A stretch of DNA of 64,000 bases from NCBI GenBank assembly GCA_964030475.1, contig CAXIPT010000011.1:1200733-1264732 (forward strand), given 5' to 3'. Below the pieces are notes generated by a model that saw nothing but the letters and a program-made list of their open reading frames with translations, searched no databases and was not told the DNA's origin. Position numbers and translations under genes: made by a program. Shown here piece by piece: positions 35,001 to 46,943 of the stretch; the stretch's first letter is position 1; each line of letters opens with the position of its first letter. This DNA comes from Tethya wilhelma. Lineage: Eukaryota; Porifera; Demospongiae; Tethyida; Tethyidae.

Positions 35001-35445
35001 TGGCTGGACAGTATTCTTCTCAAAATCGTGCTGTATACATGTATAGTCCGTGTGTTGCACGTAATCACTGTAATTACGCGGGTACAACCCATGCATACGC
35101 GCATGCGCAGTCAGGAAATAGTTTGCTCACGATACGTTGTTACATCAAATCTTGTTTCTGTGGATTTCTGAAGCAATTTGACTCCATCTACTCGCTGACT
35201 CAGTGTTTCTTTAACTTTTTCTTTCTCCTTGAGGTATCTGATTCTAACTAGGCCTTGACAGAATTTGCTAGCAAAATTTTGAGCAAAATAGGTAGTGAAA
35301 AGAATTAAGCAATTGAATTTGCTAGCAAAATGGGCAAAAAAATTAAGCTAGGCTCCTGGGAGAAAAGACAAACACACAGTACACTGCTCATTGTTCTTCT
35401 AACCTTCCACACAAACCTCAATATGTTTTCTGAAATACACTCCAT
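31722..35445 (-). CDS. HSD17B12-like 3-ketoacyl-CoA reductase, copy A, complete
   Basis: Eleven exons, all in phase: 35417-35445, 34718-34863, 34580-34626, 34423-34498, 34241-34351, 33446-33504, 33107-33151, 32914-33030, 32378-32443, 32085-32246, 31722-31835; 323 residues. Family role: NADPH-dependent reduction of 3-ketoacyl-CoA in very-long-chain fatty-acid elongation at the ER, sometimes of steroid ketones. Seen: N-terminal membrane helix VGVLWLSWLLLRILKSL, cofactor-binding TGGSEGIG, NNVG, a Ser patch (MSSSFG) and catalytic ITYCATK (YxxxK). The C-terminus EKSKEE has a KxKxx-like ER signal. The start MECISENIL comes from a separate short exon joined in phase 2. It is the most divergent copy of the array, with a distinct last exon (LLDILPDQLVDAF). 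An alternative start in the second exon (MLTSFSR) would bypass exon 1. Confidence 0.88.
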
Positions 35446-36842
35446 TATAAAATGAATTTGATGATGTCATTGGCATAATTATGGTACCAATCAATGCAAT
35501 TAATTAACATTAATAAATAAACTTAATAGCTAACATTAGTTATAACAAGTGATCATACACATGAATTATTGGAAATCAGACTGTGCATGCATACAGTCGT
35601 ACACCTTAATTCACTTCTAGCCGTCTCTGGCCAACAGTCAGATTCTGAATTCTATTCTTGTTTAACTTTTGATTTCTGTCCTCCATACCCAGCAGCAGTT
35701 CTCATCTTTGATACAAACAGAGATGTCAGGAGAAGGTTTACAATGATAGCCTGCATTAAGTATGCATATGACATTGTAATCCATGTGTCATTCTAATGGT
35801 GGCTACTGCTGACCTGGCAACTGAAAGTGAGTCAGACTTCATCAGGAGTGAAATATCCCGGTTTAGCACCACTCCAGCCTATCAGGGACGTCACTACTCG
35901 AAAGGCATCACACACTACAAGAGAGAAGAACATTATCATAATACATAATAATCATTAATTTTTATTTCTATATGTAAAATGGTTGCTAATCAATAACTAA
36001 AATCTGAAATTTTAAAGTCAGTGACAAGAAAAAGAAATCAAAGAACACAACAAAAACTCTTCATAAGCAGTTCTTGGAAGTGTACATGACATTGTGTATT
36101 CTTTCCATCTAGTGCTATAGTGAAACCTTCCAAACTGCTCAATTAAGCCTTCTTTTGAACATATATTTTCCTTGTGTTTTTGCTTCTCCTGAGTCCCCTC
36201 CCCTTAATTTTCTACCTGCACACCTTGAAAGTTATGTGACCACTGGTTCAGTCATACCTGTACATTGATTCCTTTGGAAGAACATTCCTTGTGGAGACCA
36301 TTGGACAATTGGAGAAAGAAATGGGCCTCTATAGAATGGGAAAGATGAGAAAATTGAATTTTTGGTGGATATAACTACAGAGGATATACACACATTAATA
36401 AATAAATATTGTTGATGTTTGAAGTCAACCTGGTTTGGGAATTAATGCTGCCAGAAGTTAAACTGTATGTGGTTAATAATGAGATTCATGATGTTGATAA
36501 CACATGTCAGTCTATATTCCAGTTTAGATATGGAACATGTGTTCATTCTCTCAGTTCTTGTGGTTACAGTAATACTTTTCTTCCCTTACCATGCAGTTAA
36601 ACGTTAACTTGAAATTTTAAAATTGGTTGGATAAAAGGAAGCTGTTCAATTTCAAACTAGATGGTCTAATTAGTAAAAATATACACTCCTGGTTCTCGTG
36701 GTTAGCAGGCTATGAATAAATTATTGGTCCACCAAATTCCTGGACCAGTTAGAATGAGTAGCACAATGTCATGCGAACTTTGCCAGACCCTATTTCCCCC
36801 TCCCCCCCTACCTGATGTAAAAGGAAAACTTGAAATTGAAAA

Positions 36843-36935
36843 GGGGCTGGGCACGAGACTAAGTATCTTTATATTTATAGCAACAGCCATGAGAGGCTTT
36901 GAGAGCCACAGAACACCAACCATGCACTGTATAGC
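36843..36935 (-). pseudogene. HSD17B12-like exon 2 fragment
   Basis: The reverse strand resembles exon 2 of the array (GAGCCTAGCTA, then GGTTGGTGTTCTGTGGCTCT) but carries several small insertions that break the frame. A relic of a further copy. No other exon accompanies it. Confidence 0.65.
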
Positions 36936-37286
36936 TAGGCTCCTGAGATGATGGGAGAGAATATACTATAGATGCACTTATTTATTCCATGGTCATAATT
37001 ATACAGTGCATACGTGTACAGTCTATAGAGTATACAGAATAGGCCATTTTTAGGCCTTTCAGTCATCAGTAAAAACTTTGGTTGCTAGACAATGCAATAC
37101 CTTTTTAGTTCTTAGCTATAGCTATAGTGATAACAACCACCCAGCTAGGTGCAGTTCAAGGTACTGAGTGTTACTTTCAAAATTGTTATAAAACTGACTG
37201 AACAACACACAGGTTTTAGGTCATGACATGTGAATTCACCACAAAAAGGAAGTACAATGTCATACACAATGACAAACACAGTCATT

Positions 37287-37935
37287 AAGCCTCGGCGCGT
37301 GCGTAGCACGTGCAGAGGATTATGGTAGTCGTTTTGTCCGTCTGTCTGTCCCATCGAAATCTCAAGAAAGACAGCTCTAGCGATAAAATTGATGGCACTT
37401 ACGTTCATAAATCTGAATGATCTTGTAAAATTACATTTGTTGTTGCCCAAAAGGCTGTTGTTGCTGAGATTTGAGGCTTTTTTTAGCGCTTAGCTTCGAG
37501 GCCACGCCTATTGATTTTGTGTGCGTTATTTAGAATTTGTGTTAAATTCAGTGATGCTGTTACTGCATGATGCTGCTCTATGCTGCTGCTACTTTTAGTC
37601 AGTGTTCCTTGGAAAGACAGACAGGGGCTGGCCTGCTTTCTATGTAAGTAGATGTATTAACATGATAATAGTATAGATTATCAGTCTGTCTGTGGCTGGA
37701 CATTACGGCCCGGCATCAGCTGATCACTGAGGCCAGTGACTCACTCCAGTACTGAGAGACTCAGGTTCAATCTATGTTGCTGCTGCTGATATTCAGTGTT
37801 CCTTGGAAAGACAAACAATTAAGGGTTGGTAATGCGTAATTTAGAATCAGTTTTCTATCACTCTATTTTATTGCATATGCGTATAAGTGTACTAACTAGT
37901 TAAGTGTGCCGAGGCTTGTGCACCAGCGGTGCCTT
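37287..37935. repeat. Probable transposable element relic
   Basis: The ends AGCCTCGGCGCGTGCG and GTGTGCCGAGGCTTGTGC are partly inverse-complementary. Inside are TCCGTCTGTCTGTCCC and a duplicated ATTCAGTGTTCCTTGGAAAGACA block. A similar GTCTGTCTGTCTGTC phrase occurs at 56160. No ORF with recognisable motifs. Confidence 0.5.
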
Positions 37936-39209
37936 CATTACATGTAGGCAATGAATGACAAACATGCATAAACATATTCATCACGTGATGTAATTCATTA
38001 CATGATGTAATCTATGAATATTCATACTAATTCATTAAATGTAAAGTGCTCGCTAGCAATAAAACTTGAATCTTTGACCTTCTATACTTTCAACATTGTC
38101 AATAAAAAAATAAACATGTTGTTCTATGTATAGGTTACAAATATAGAAGCAAATCATGCTGTAAAGGCTTAACTGCTGCACCACTACATGCATGGACTAA
38201 CACAAAATCACTACATGTACATAATAAAAAAACAAAGGGCTCCACACTAAAAGGGTAACTTTTTCCAAAAGCTTTAAAATTTGTCAAAACTGTGTAAAAT
38301 CTTATGTCAAGAAGTGAGTGATTTACTGTTTTTAAGCACTTCTACAACATAAAGTTTGGCCCTATCATAGCTGTTCAAGCTCTTTTAGCAAACAAAACAC
38401 GTCTGGATTTCTAACAAACCATAAAAGCTTATACTACCAAAGTTTGTGCACAGTTTGAGCATTTGGTATTCAATGTAAAAATATAGATTGGAGACCGAAA
38501 CTCTAAGTGGAAGGTAAAATTTTAATCTCTAGAACTTTTTGCACTATAAATTAATTTTAGTAAATTTTTGCATAAATTTTATTGAAGCATTTATCTGTTA
38601 TACTTTAGAGTTTGGAGTTCTTGTTTGGATCACAATTGTAATCATCAATGCAATATCTATCATGTTTCAAACCCACAGTAGTTAGTCAGATCGATATCTT
38701 GATCCCTAGAGTTTTTCCCTATAATAACTTTACTCTACAAATGAGCCACGCCCTTGAACTCTCACGTGATCAGACCCGCCCACTTGTTGAAGCTCCACAA
38801 ATAATTCCTCAACTCTGTAAAAGTCTTGATGGTTTGAAAGTTATGATAATTATGACAACCACAAAATAATTATTCAAAAGTTCTTTTAGTGTGGAGCACG
38901 TACTGTATGCGAATATATAGAAATTTTTAAGAGTACGACTCAACTTCATGATATAATTCTTGTTAAAAAACAAGTTTTACACACTAGTATTATATAACAC
39001 AACACTTATCCTGTACAATATGCAGGTGACATAATAATTGTTATTAAAATAATATTATAATATACATTATTATGCTGGACCTCAGGACATTCACATAACT
39101 ATACAGTAACTACGAATATAATTATTTTAGTACAAAAACTATCACACTATACAATTAGCAGCTATAATAACTATTACTGATCTGAGATGCTTGTGAGTCA
39201 ATAATAGTT
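37936..39209. other. Non-coding stretch within the pseudogene intron
   Basis: AT-rich, with no supported exon. A GTGTGGAG phrase at 38890 and its near-inverse CTCCACACTAAAAGG at 38240 may be the ends of a 650-bp element. Confidence 0.35.
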
Positions 39210-40202
39210 TTAATCTGTCTCTACTGGACAGTTATTTTGAGCACATGTTACCCTCAACACAACTTTATCAATCTCCACACCATATCGATCAATGGACGAA
39301 GCAAGCACTCTGATCCTGTGTACACTATCAGAAGAAATATGAGATCCAGCACCTATTCGACCTGAACTTTTCATAACATTCCATAATCTTCCCGAAGAGC
39401 TCGCAGTATCGGTAGTGAAGCTCCCTATATTGTTGCCATCAAGAGAAACAGATAGTGTGTCACCACCTCCATCATTGGAGTAGACAATGTTCTGAACTTG
39501 AGCCGTACATTCAGAGCCATGTACAGTAAAGCTGTTCTCAACGTACTGGCCCGTTTCATGCAACCAAACAGTACTCCTACCAGATGCACGGCTTCGAGAT
39601 TTTTCTACTCCTTCTGAGTTGCCATTCTCAGCCTCAAAGTCTGAGGTACACACATATGGGTAAGTGTTATCAGGTTGAGGTTCACTGGATATGGTTTCCG
39701 AAGTGAGACAATTACCATTACATTGCAAATTCAACCAGATCCTGTCGAGTTCCACTCCATATCGATCAGCAGAGGAAACAATCAGTTTAAGCGAGTGACT
39801 ACCAGCTGACAGATCAGTTTGGCTTCCTACTTGACCAGTTCCTCGGAATCTATTCCAGAGACGTCCATAATTTGAAGCTGCACGTGTTGAGAATCTTCCA
39901 ATGTAGGTACCATCGATGTAGGCATTGATACGATCCAGTGCACCATCATTCGAGTAACTCACATTCTGCACAGTTACACTACATGTTGATGAGGTTGTGA
40001 ATCTTACTACAACATATCGACCTCTCTTTAGCAACACACTGCGTCCTTTAGATGCACGACTCCGATACATTGGTGTGCCGTTATGTTCGGTACCTTCTGC
40101 TTCAGTTACCTGTGAGCATGATTCTGATGCAGAGAATGGAAGTAGTGCCACAGATACTATAGCTAGCATTATAAATACAAAGATTGCTTTCTCTGTTCCC
40201 AT
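39210..40202 (-). CDS. Secreted protein with two CBM6/CBM35-like beta-sandwich repeats
   Basis: Single-exon, 330 residues. A signal peptide (IFVFIMLAIVSVALLPFSAS) precedes two homologous domains of about 140 residues, at about 33-170 and 185-325. Shared elements: an E/A-E start (TEAEGTEHNG; DFEAENGNSEG), SRASxGRS, QNVSYSNDGALD / QNIVYSNDGGGD, SGRLWN or YGRLWN, and DRYGVELDRIWL / DRYGVEIDKVVL near the ends. This pattern fits family 6/35-type carbohydrate-binding modules, which bind sugars through loops often with Ca2+. No catalytic domain is attached, so a lectin or matrix role is inferred. Lone cysteine pairs near the domain ends may form disulfides. It sits in intron 8 of the copy C pseudogene. 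Confidence 0.7.
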   Translation of the reverse strand: MGTEKAIFVFIMLAIVSVALLPFSASESCSQVTEAEGTEHNGTPMYRSRASKGRSVLLKRGRYVVVRFTTSSTCSVTVQNVSYSNDGALDRINAYIDGTYIGRFSTRAASNYGRLWNRFRGTGQVGSQTDLSAGSHSLKLIVSSADRYGVELDRIWLNLQCNGNCLTSETISSEPQPDNTYPYVCTSDFEAENGNSEGVEKSRSRASGRSTVWLHETGQYVENSFTVHGSECTAQVQNIVYSNDGGGDTLSVSLDGNNIGSFTTDTASSSGRLWNVMKSSGRIGAGSHISSDSVHRIRVLASSIDRYGVEIDKVVLRVTCAQNNCPVETD

Positions 40203-40316
40203 GGTTAGACGGCTTAGCTTTGTTTTCGATTGCCAGTGGTTTTAGCTTGTAATAATTATTTGAGTGACAAGTGAGCTTGTTCTTATTTATAGTCACTGCA
40301 TGTCATAAGAGAACAT

Positions 40317-40627
40317 GCATGTCCTTGAGCTAATAGTGTTTACTTGAATATCTAAGGTTAAAGTTTATGTGTATAGACGGTTATTTAATTGCACATATTC
40401 ATAGACTACCTGGTGACGTTTAATTTAAACCAGTTTCACTATGTCACACAAAACAAAGGTTGTTTTCATGATGAGCAATTTCCATATTATGTCATGTCCT
40501 TGAACTAATAGTGTTCACTTGAATATCCGTTCACATTAAAGGTCATTTATGTGTACAGACTGTTAAATTGCATAATTATATTCATAGACTAGCTACTGAC
40601 ATTTAATTTAAACCTTCACTATGTCAT
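40317..40627. repeat. Direct duplication upstream of the lectin-like gene
   Basis: CATGTCCTTGA.CTAATAGTGTT through TTTAATTTAAACC...TTCACTATGTCA occurs at about 40317-40447 and 40492-40627, diverged by small indels. It lies 115-425 bp upstream of the minus-strand ATG (40202), so it may be duplicated promoter sequence. Confidence 0.75.
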
Positions 40628-40946
40628 GTCATGCACAAAAAACATTATGTCATAGTATAAACCTTGATTGAGGTTAATAGTATATTCACATAATATAATT
40701 ATACTTATTAGATTGTGAATACAGTCAAACTGTGATGTCATATAATACCCATGGGAATAGCCATGAAAAAAAAAAAAACCAACATAAATGAATAGTCTAT
40801 GCAGTACTAGTATATAGCTAACAGTAAACATTTGTCAAGTTGCATTTAGAGAGAGCAACAGACTAAAAGAGTCAAAAAGAACTGAGTTCAAAAAAACTGA
40901 AAAATCTATTGATTATCGCAACAGCCAAGTGGCATACTTCAAGTAC

Positions 40947-42518
40947 AATGAAGTAGTCATGTGCCGAAATTCAGAGACTTGCCTTGTTACCTGGCTTTTT
41001 ACAGCACTGCCCATTCCTACACTTCTAATTTTTATAAAATTTTTACTATATAGAGTACTAGGGGTAACTGGATAAGAAACCTTATATATCCAGCATGCAT
41101 GTCACAGTGCATGAAAATGAAGAAGTAGTTGTGCTGAAATTGAGACCTGCTGGCATGCAGCCTGCCTTGTTCCAATACGTTTTATAGCACTACATGCACT
41201 GTTCATTTTTGTGAAGTTTTACTATTATAATAGCTATATGACCATTGTAGTATTCACGGTACATTTTTGTGGTTACTTTTTATTTCCTGTTGGTCAGTGT
41301 GTATAATTGTTGAGGAACATGTTCTACATAACAGTTTTTACACAAAGTGGCTAAACTGAGAAGTGTTCTAGCTTTGTAGCGTTTTGCACTGAAAAAATAA
41401 AACCAAAATAAATTAATTTGTAAATAATTTTAGAATAATTTATTTCTTGATATGCAGTGCTGCATGAGTTAATAAAACGGTGCAGTGACATTCATTTTCA
41501 CATTCCAGCTTCAAGTATAACTGGTAAGGGTCGTCTAATAATGATGAACTCTACACTCCGAGATAGGAACTATTATTAATTTTTAACAAGTAGTAAAAAT
41601 TTTATAAAAATGAAAAGTGTAGGAATGGGCAGTGCGGTAAAAAACAATGAAAGTTTGAAACAAGGCAAGTCTCTGAATTTCGGCACATGACTATTTCATT
41701 TTCATGAGTCAATTGCAAGTTCGAATTCCATCTGCATTCAATGAAAATTGTCAGCCATTTGGCTCATGAGTCAATGCAAGCAATATCACTTTAGTAATTT
41801 AGATAAATTAACAAGCATGTAGAATGTAGGTAACAGATGAGAGATGGGTACAAAAAATGAAGTAGTCATGTGCTGAAATTCAGAGACTTGAGATTCATGA
41901 GTCAATGCAAGCAATATCACTTTAGTAATTTAGATAAATTAACAAGCATGTAGAATGTAGGTAACAGATGAGAGATGGGTACAAAAAATGAAGTAGTAAT
42001 GTGCTGAAATTCAGAGACTTGTCTAATTCCATTGCTTTTAACCGCACTGCCCATTCCTACACTTCTTATTTTTATAAAATTTTTACTACTTGTAAAATTA
42101 ATGAGTTGTTCGGCTCCTAGCTACTAAAGTCCATCTGGTTTTAGAATGCCGGTAGAAAAATTGAAAAACTTTCTTATTATCCAGCGAGCCGATTTCAAAA
42201 TTTCAGCACCATTGGAAAGAGATTGCTTTTTCAGCTTCCTGCACTTACCAGTCTAGTTAGCTATTTTGTCCCATAGTAAAAGTATGCCATAAATCTCATT
42301 ATTTCATTTCCAGCGGCATTCTCAAACCAAATGGACTTTAAGCTACTCAGCAAACATAAATTGAGGGTTATAGTTATTTACCTTTGTGGCTGAATATAGG
42401 ATAGACATGGGTGAATCGAGCAAGCCCGCAATCGAAGCTAAGTTAACAATAACTCCTTTCTTCTTCTCTACCATTTTGGACAATAGCAGCTTGGTCATCT
42501 TATCACAGTGTGTGCGTA

Positions 42519-42578
<60 letters not shown>
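40947..42578. repeat. Right arm of the 1.6-kb inverted duplication
   Basis: Reverse complement of 12329-13981. It contains exon 8 of the copy C pseudogene, a full foldback MITE at about 41588-42095 and a half element at 40947-41047. Confidence 0.9.
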
Positions 42579-42580
<2 letters not shown>

Positions 42581-43815
42581 CTGATTAGGCACGATATCAT
42601 GCTAAACCATCAGGTAATGGTCTCAACAAACTTCTGCTAAACAATAATTATCATACCTGAACCATGGTTTGGCAATTGACTTCAGTAATTCTGTGAAGAA
42701 ACTATATCAGACAATCAAAAACTGTTTACAGTTTCAAAATAAAACTTTTATGGTAAAATTTCAACTTACGTTTGAATCTACGTTGTTAAGGTATTCTGGA
42801 TACTTTGTATTAATTCCAACATTGTTGACTAAGGTAAAAAAAAAAAAAAGACACACTCACCATCTATCATCATTTGGTTTTCTTTTTGTTCATACGTTCT
42901 TACCTAGGACTCCAATGTCGAGATCTTTCAGCTGTCCACCAATGTTAGGATAGATCTCCAGTCCTTTGGAGAATTCTGCTGTGATGATACGAACCTCATG
43001 CACGACCATGTTTCTCTCCTGGAGAAGGAAAAAAAAATGTGTGTTTACTACGTATGTCAAAACAGAACTTGAATTTGAAAGCACAAATGTGACTCACGTA
43101 TCTCATCAGCAACTTTCTTCAGCTTCTCCTCAGAGCAGCTGATGATGACCACATTCAGACCTTGTCTCGCCAGCTACTAGTAAGCAAGAGTATGACAGAT
43201 CCCGAGAGAAGGACAGTCAAGTGTTCAGAGTTGGTTACCTCCAAAGCGTAGCCTCGTCCTATTCCTTCAGAGGCACCTGTTACAACTGAATGTAAAGGAG
43301 AGCCTAGTCTAGCTGACACATATACAAAAATGTGCTTAGATAATTCAAGTTAAAAGTCTACAAACCTGCCCATGCTCCATGTTTCTTGAGGTTCATTCTA
43401 GTGATCCCCCAGGGAGCCAGGAAGAAGGCACTGAAGTTCACTGCAAGGGACTTCAGTATCCTTAGCAACAGCCATGAGAGCCACAGAACACCAACCACTG
43501 TAGCTAGGCTCCTAGTGGGAGAGAAGACATTTACAATAGTACTACATGCTCAAAACAGTTAAATACCAGCCACAGTGACACAAACCTGAAATATACGTTT
43601 TCTGAAACCAGCTCCACACTGACCTGAACTAAAATTGAATTTGATGATGTCATACATTGGTATGGGAGGAGTCAAGGAACGTCATTAATAAGTAAACTTA
43701 ATAACATTAACTTTATTAATTGATCATGAATTGTTGGAAATCAGACTATGCATGAGAATACACTCTATAGTCAACAATTAGGTGAGAGTGAACAAAAAAT
43801 AGATCTCAATTAAGT

Positions 43816-45561
43816 TCATTCTTGCTTTGATTTCTGTCCTGGTTCAAGTCCATAGCCAGCTGCAGCCCTCATCTTTATCATGGCTGAGACAGCTACCGAA
43901 TCGAACAGAGACGTTGGAAAAAAGCTTATGATGGTAGCCTGTATTATTATGAGTATGCATGTGTGTATGATATGTTAGTATAAATATAGTATTGAATGCA
44001 AACATCATTATCCTCTTGAGGCATGCATACACATACATATCACTTCGTCTGAAAACTTTAAGGAAGTGTAATATTAATGTGCATGATCAACTGCATAGCA
44101 CCTGTATGTTGTGTCCCAAGTATCCATGTGTCATTCTCTTCACTCCAATAGTGGCCACTGCTGATCTGGCAAAGGTGACTTCATCAGGTGAGAAAAACCC
44201 TGGTTTAGGACGACTCCACTCTACCATGGACGTGACTACCACAAAGGGCATCACACACTGCAAGCAAACATGAAAGTAATGACACACTCAGTGTCATGCA
44301 ATCACGTAGAGAGACTTATTGCATATGCTACAATGTTATGAGTGTGAAATTGGTTGAAAGTCATGCAGTGACCATATGCTGCTCACTGGCAGATAGTCCA
44401 TCAATGCAGAGGAGGTACCGTATAGCGGGAAAATTTCGTGGGGGAAATTTTTTGCGTTTTCGTCTTGAATAGAAATTCGCGGGGAAAATTTTCGTGGATT
44501 GCGTCTCAACATTACGTGACGACTTTGTACCTTACAAATTTCATGCGGGAAAATTTTCATGGAAAGCTGCCAAACCGCGAAATTCGCAAAAATCTTCCCC
44601 CACGAAAATTTCCTGCTATACGGTACAACAAATAATATTCACATTTGCTGAGCTGGCAAGAACAAGTCAGGTGCACATGATCAGCACTCATTGTAAAGCA
44701 TATTGTGGTCACATGACTGGAATGATGGACTTGCCAGCTCAGCAAAGGCGTACTTTTGTCGTACCTCCTCTGCCACTATAGTCATACCTGTACAGTGATG
44801 CCCTTAGAAGAACATTCTTTGTGAAGACCATTGGAGAAAGAAATGACAAACCTCTACAGAAAGGAAAACAACAACAACAAAAACTTAATTGGTGGCTGCA
44901 AGATACACATGCATAAAATTAATCTCAATTGCACATTATGGGTGACCACTAATAATTGACCTCACATTCAGCAAACATGACTGCAAGCAGCAACATACAT
45001 GTACTACAAACAATATTCCCAACCCAAAGGAACCATCCTTTCATTGCTTTGTACCACTTACAGTTTACATGATCCCTAGTTCTCAATAATATAGGCATGC
45101 ATGCACCCAGCTGAGTGGCTCGGCCTTCTACTATAATTCACTAGAGATACACATACATGCCCAAGCACCTAGGCAGGCAAGGTTAACTTAATTGAAAGAT
45201 TGCACATCATTTGTCCCATTTATGGGAACTCACTCTGAATTAGCTAATGAAAATGGATCGAGAGCACATAAGAAAAAGAAACAAAAGCTTTCCAGTCTAT
45301 TGAGCTGCAATCAGAAATAGAAAAAAGAGTCTAGTTGATAAACTTCAAAGTTTATGACAATGAAGGATTGATTGGAAACACCTTATAACAAGCTGGGTGT
45401 TGACAAACAGGATGTGGTTTAATTAGTTACCTTTGAGGCTGCATAGACCACAGACATGGGGGAGTCCATCAAACCCACACTGGAAGACACATTGACAATG
45501 ACTCCTTTCTTCTTCTCCACCATTTTAGGCAACAGGAGCTTGGTCATCTTATCATGGTGCA

Positions 45562-45592
<31 letters not shown>

Positions 45593-45596
45593 GAGG

Positions 45597-45647
<51 letters not shown>

Positions 45648-46779
45648 GCATCAAATTTTCACTGTCAAAATTTTTGCCACAAATAAAAGTCAGTTGACAT
45701 GGCAACAATATACACTAAATAAGCAAAATTATGTCAAAACTTCCAATCTACATGCAGTTGACTGTAAACTAAATTTACCTGGACCATGGCTTGACTGTTG
45801 AGTTCCACCATACTATAAAGCACCTGTATGATGAGTATGACAATGGTCACACGTAGACACAAGCTAGCTAGCTCATTCTGAGTGATGTAATTCTTCTCAC
45901 CTTGGAGTCAGCCTCTTCAAAGAATTCCGGATATTTTGTGTACATTCCAACATTGTTGACTTACATATAAAATAACAACAAAACTTAATAATTATTTAAG
46001 TGGCATGGAAAATGATCAAGTGTGCACTAACTCACCCAGGACTCCAATGTCGAGATCTTTCAGCTGTTCACCAATGTTAAGATAGATCTCCAGTCCTTTG
46101 GAGAAGTCCGCTGTGATGATACGAACCTCACGACCATGTTTCTCTCCTGGAGAAGAGAGAGAAAAGACTACTATAATATTATAAGCTATTATACAATTTC
46201 AAGTAGCACAAATGTTTAAAAGATCAAAGCTAATGTGACTCACGTATCTCTTCAGCAACTTTCTTCAGCTTCTCCTCAGAGCGACTGATGATGACCACAT
46301 TCAGACCTTGTCTGGCCAACTACAAGCAATGAGATGTAGCCACACACTATTCATAATAAAATCTTTTGGCACCATAGCACAAAATTCACTCTCTCATTCT
46401 CTATACCTCCAAAGCATAGCCTCGTCCTATTCCTTCAGAGGCACCAGTGACAACTGGAATGAATGGACATGAGCATGTACATTCTACAGAGTACGGGTAG
46501 GTGTACATGTTCTATGTCAAAAAGTTTAGCTATGTACATAGCTAACCTGCCCATGCTCCATGTTTCTTGAGGTTTATTCTAGTGATCCCCCAGGGAGCCA
46601 GGAAGAAGGCATTGAAGTTCACTGCAAGGGACTTCAGTATCCTTAGCAACAGCCATGAGAGCCACAGAACACCAACCACTGTAGCTAGGCTCCTGGGAGA
46701 GAAGATATTAATTTTATGTTCAACATGCATGCATGGGTCTCTCAGGCATTAGGCATGTATTTGAACTATAACTGAACGA

Positions 46780-46812
<33 letters not shown>

Positions 46813-46870
46813 CAATAGCATAACTTAGGTACCTGAATAGTGAATAGTAACTTTCTGAAACCAGCTCCAT
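43816..46870 (-). CDS. HSD17B12-like 3-ketoacyl-CoA reductase, copy D, complete
   Basis: Eleven exons, phases all consistent: 46833-46870, 46547-46692, 46407-46453, 46244-46319, 46036-46146, 45901-45959, 45779-45823, 45431-45547, 44788-44853, 44102-44257, 43816-43938; 327 residues (human HSD17B12 is 312). Start MELVSESYYSLF comes from a short exon joined in phase 2 to the membrane-anchor exon (VVGVLWLSWLLLRILKSL). Motifs: TGASEGIG at about 64-71 (NADP(H)), NNVG at 141-144, a Ser cluster SSSVG at 195-199, Y209-x-x-x-K213, and a C-terminal KSKQE (KxKxx, ER retrieval). The enzyme should reduce 3-ketoacyl-CoA in fatty-acid elongation at the ER; a steroid role is possible. Exon 8 follows a (TC)n tract. 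This is the best-preserved copy. Confidence 0.9.
44416..44630. mobile_element. MITE with about 28-bp terminal inverted repeats
   Basis: TACCGTATAGCGGGAAAATT at the left and AATTTCCTGCTATACGGTA at the right are inverse complements, with more internal near-palindromic CGTGGGGGAAA / TTCCCCCACG sequence. It lies in intron 9 of copy D. A degraded relative (TACCGTAGATTGGGAAATTT) is at about 4291-4400. Confidence 0.8.
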
Positions 46871-46943
46871 TTACGGGTCTGTCTTTGTAGACTCAAAGGT
46901 CGAAGTTTAATTGGCAATAATTAAATTTTTTCCTAGTAAACAG

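Larger units (their letters stand above)
35652..43653 (-). pseudogene. HSD17B12-like reductase, copy C, disrupted
   Basis: Exons 1-8 match the array: 43586-43653, 43366-43511, 43239-43285, 43098-43173, 42904-43018, 42770-42828, 42657-42701, 42382-42498. Damage: exon 5 is 115 nt instead of 111, a 4-nt TGCA-type insertion that puts a stop after HGRA; the usual start codon has become GTG, with an in-frame ATG 36 nt upstream. Exons 9-11 lie more than 6 kb away (36258-36328 with a net +5-nt shift, about 35775-35914 with internal stops, 35652-35750 open). Intron 8 has grown to about 6 kb and holds an arm of the inverted duplication, repeats and a lectin-like gene. The remote exons could instead belong to another dead copy. 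Confidence 0.75.

Noticed and set aside
37680..37775. Possible second tRNA-like sequence (GGTTCAATC)
   Set aside because: Weak B box, no convincing A box and no cloverleaf.
44438..44635. ORFs in the 44.4-44.6 kb palindromic element
   Set aside because: MITE sequence; low-complexity peptide without motifs.
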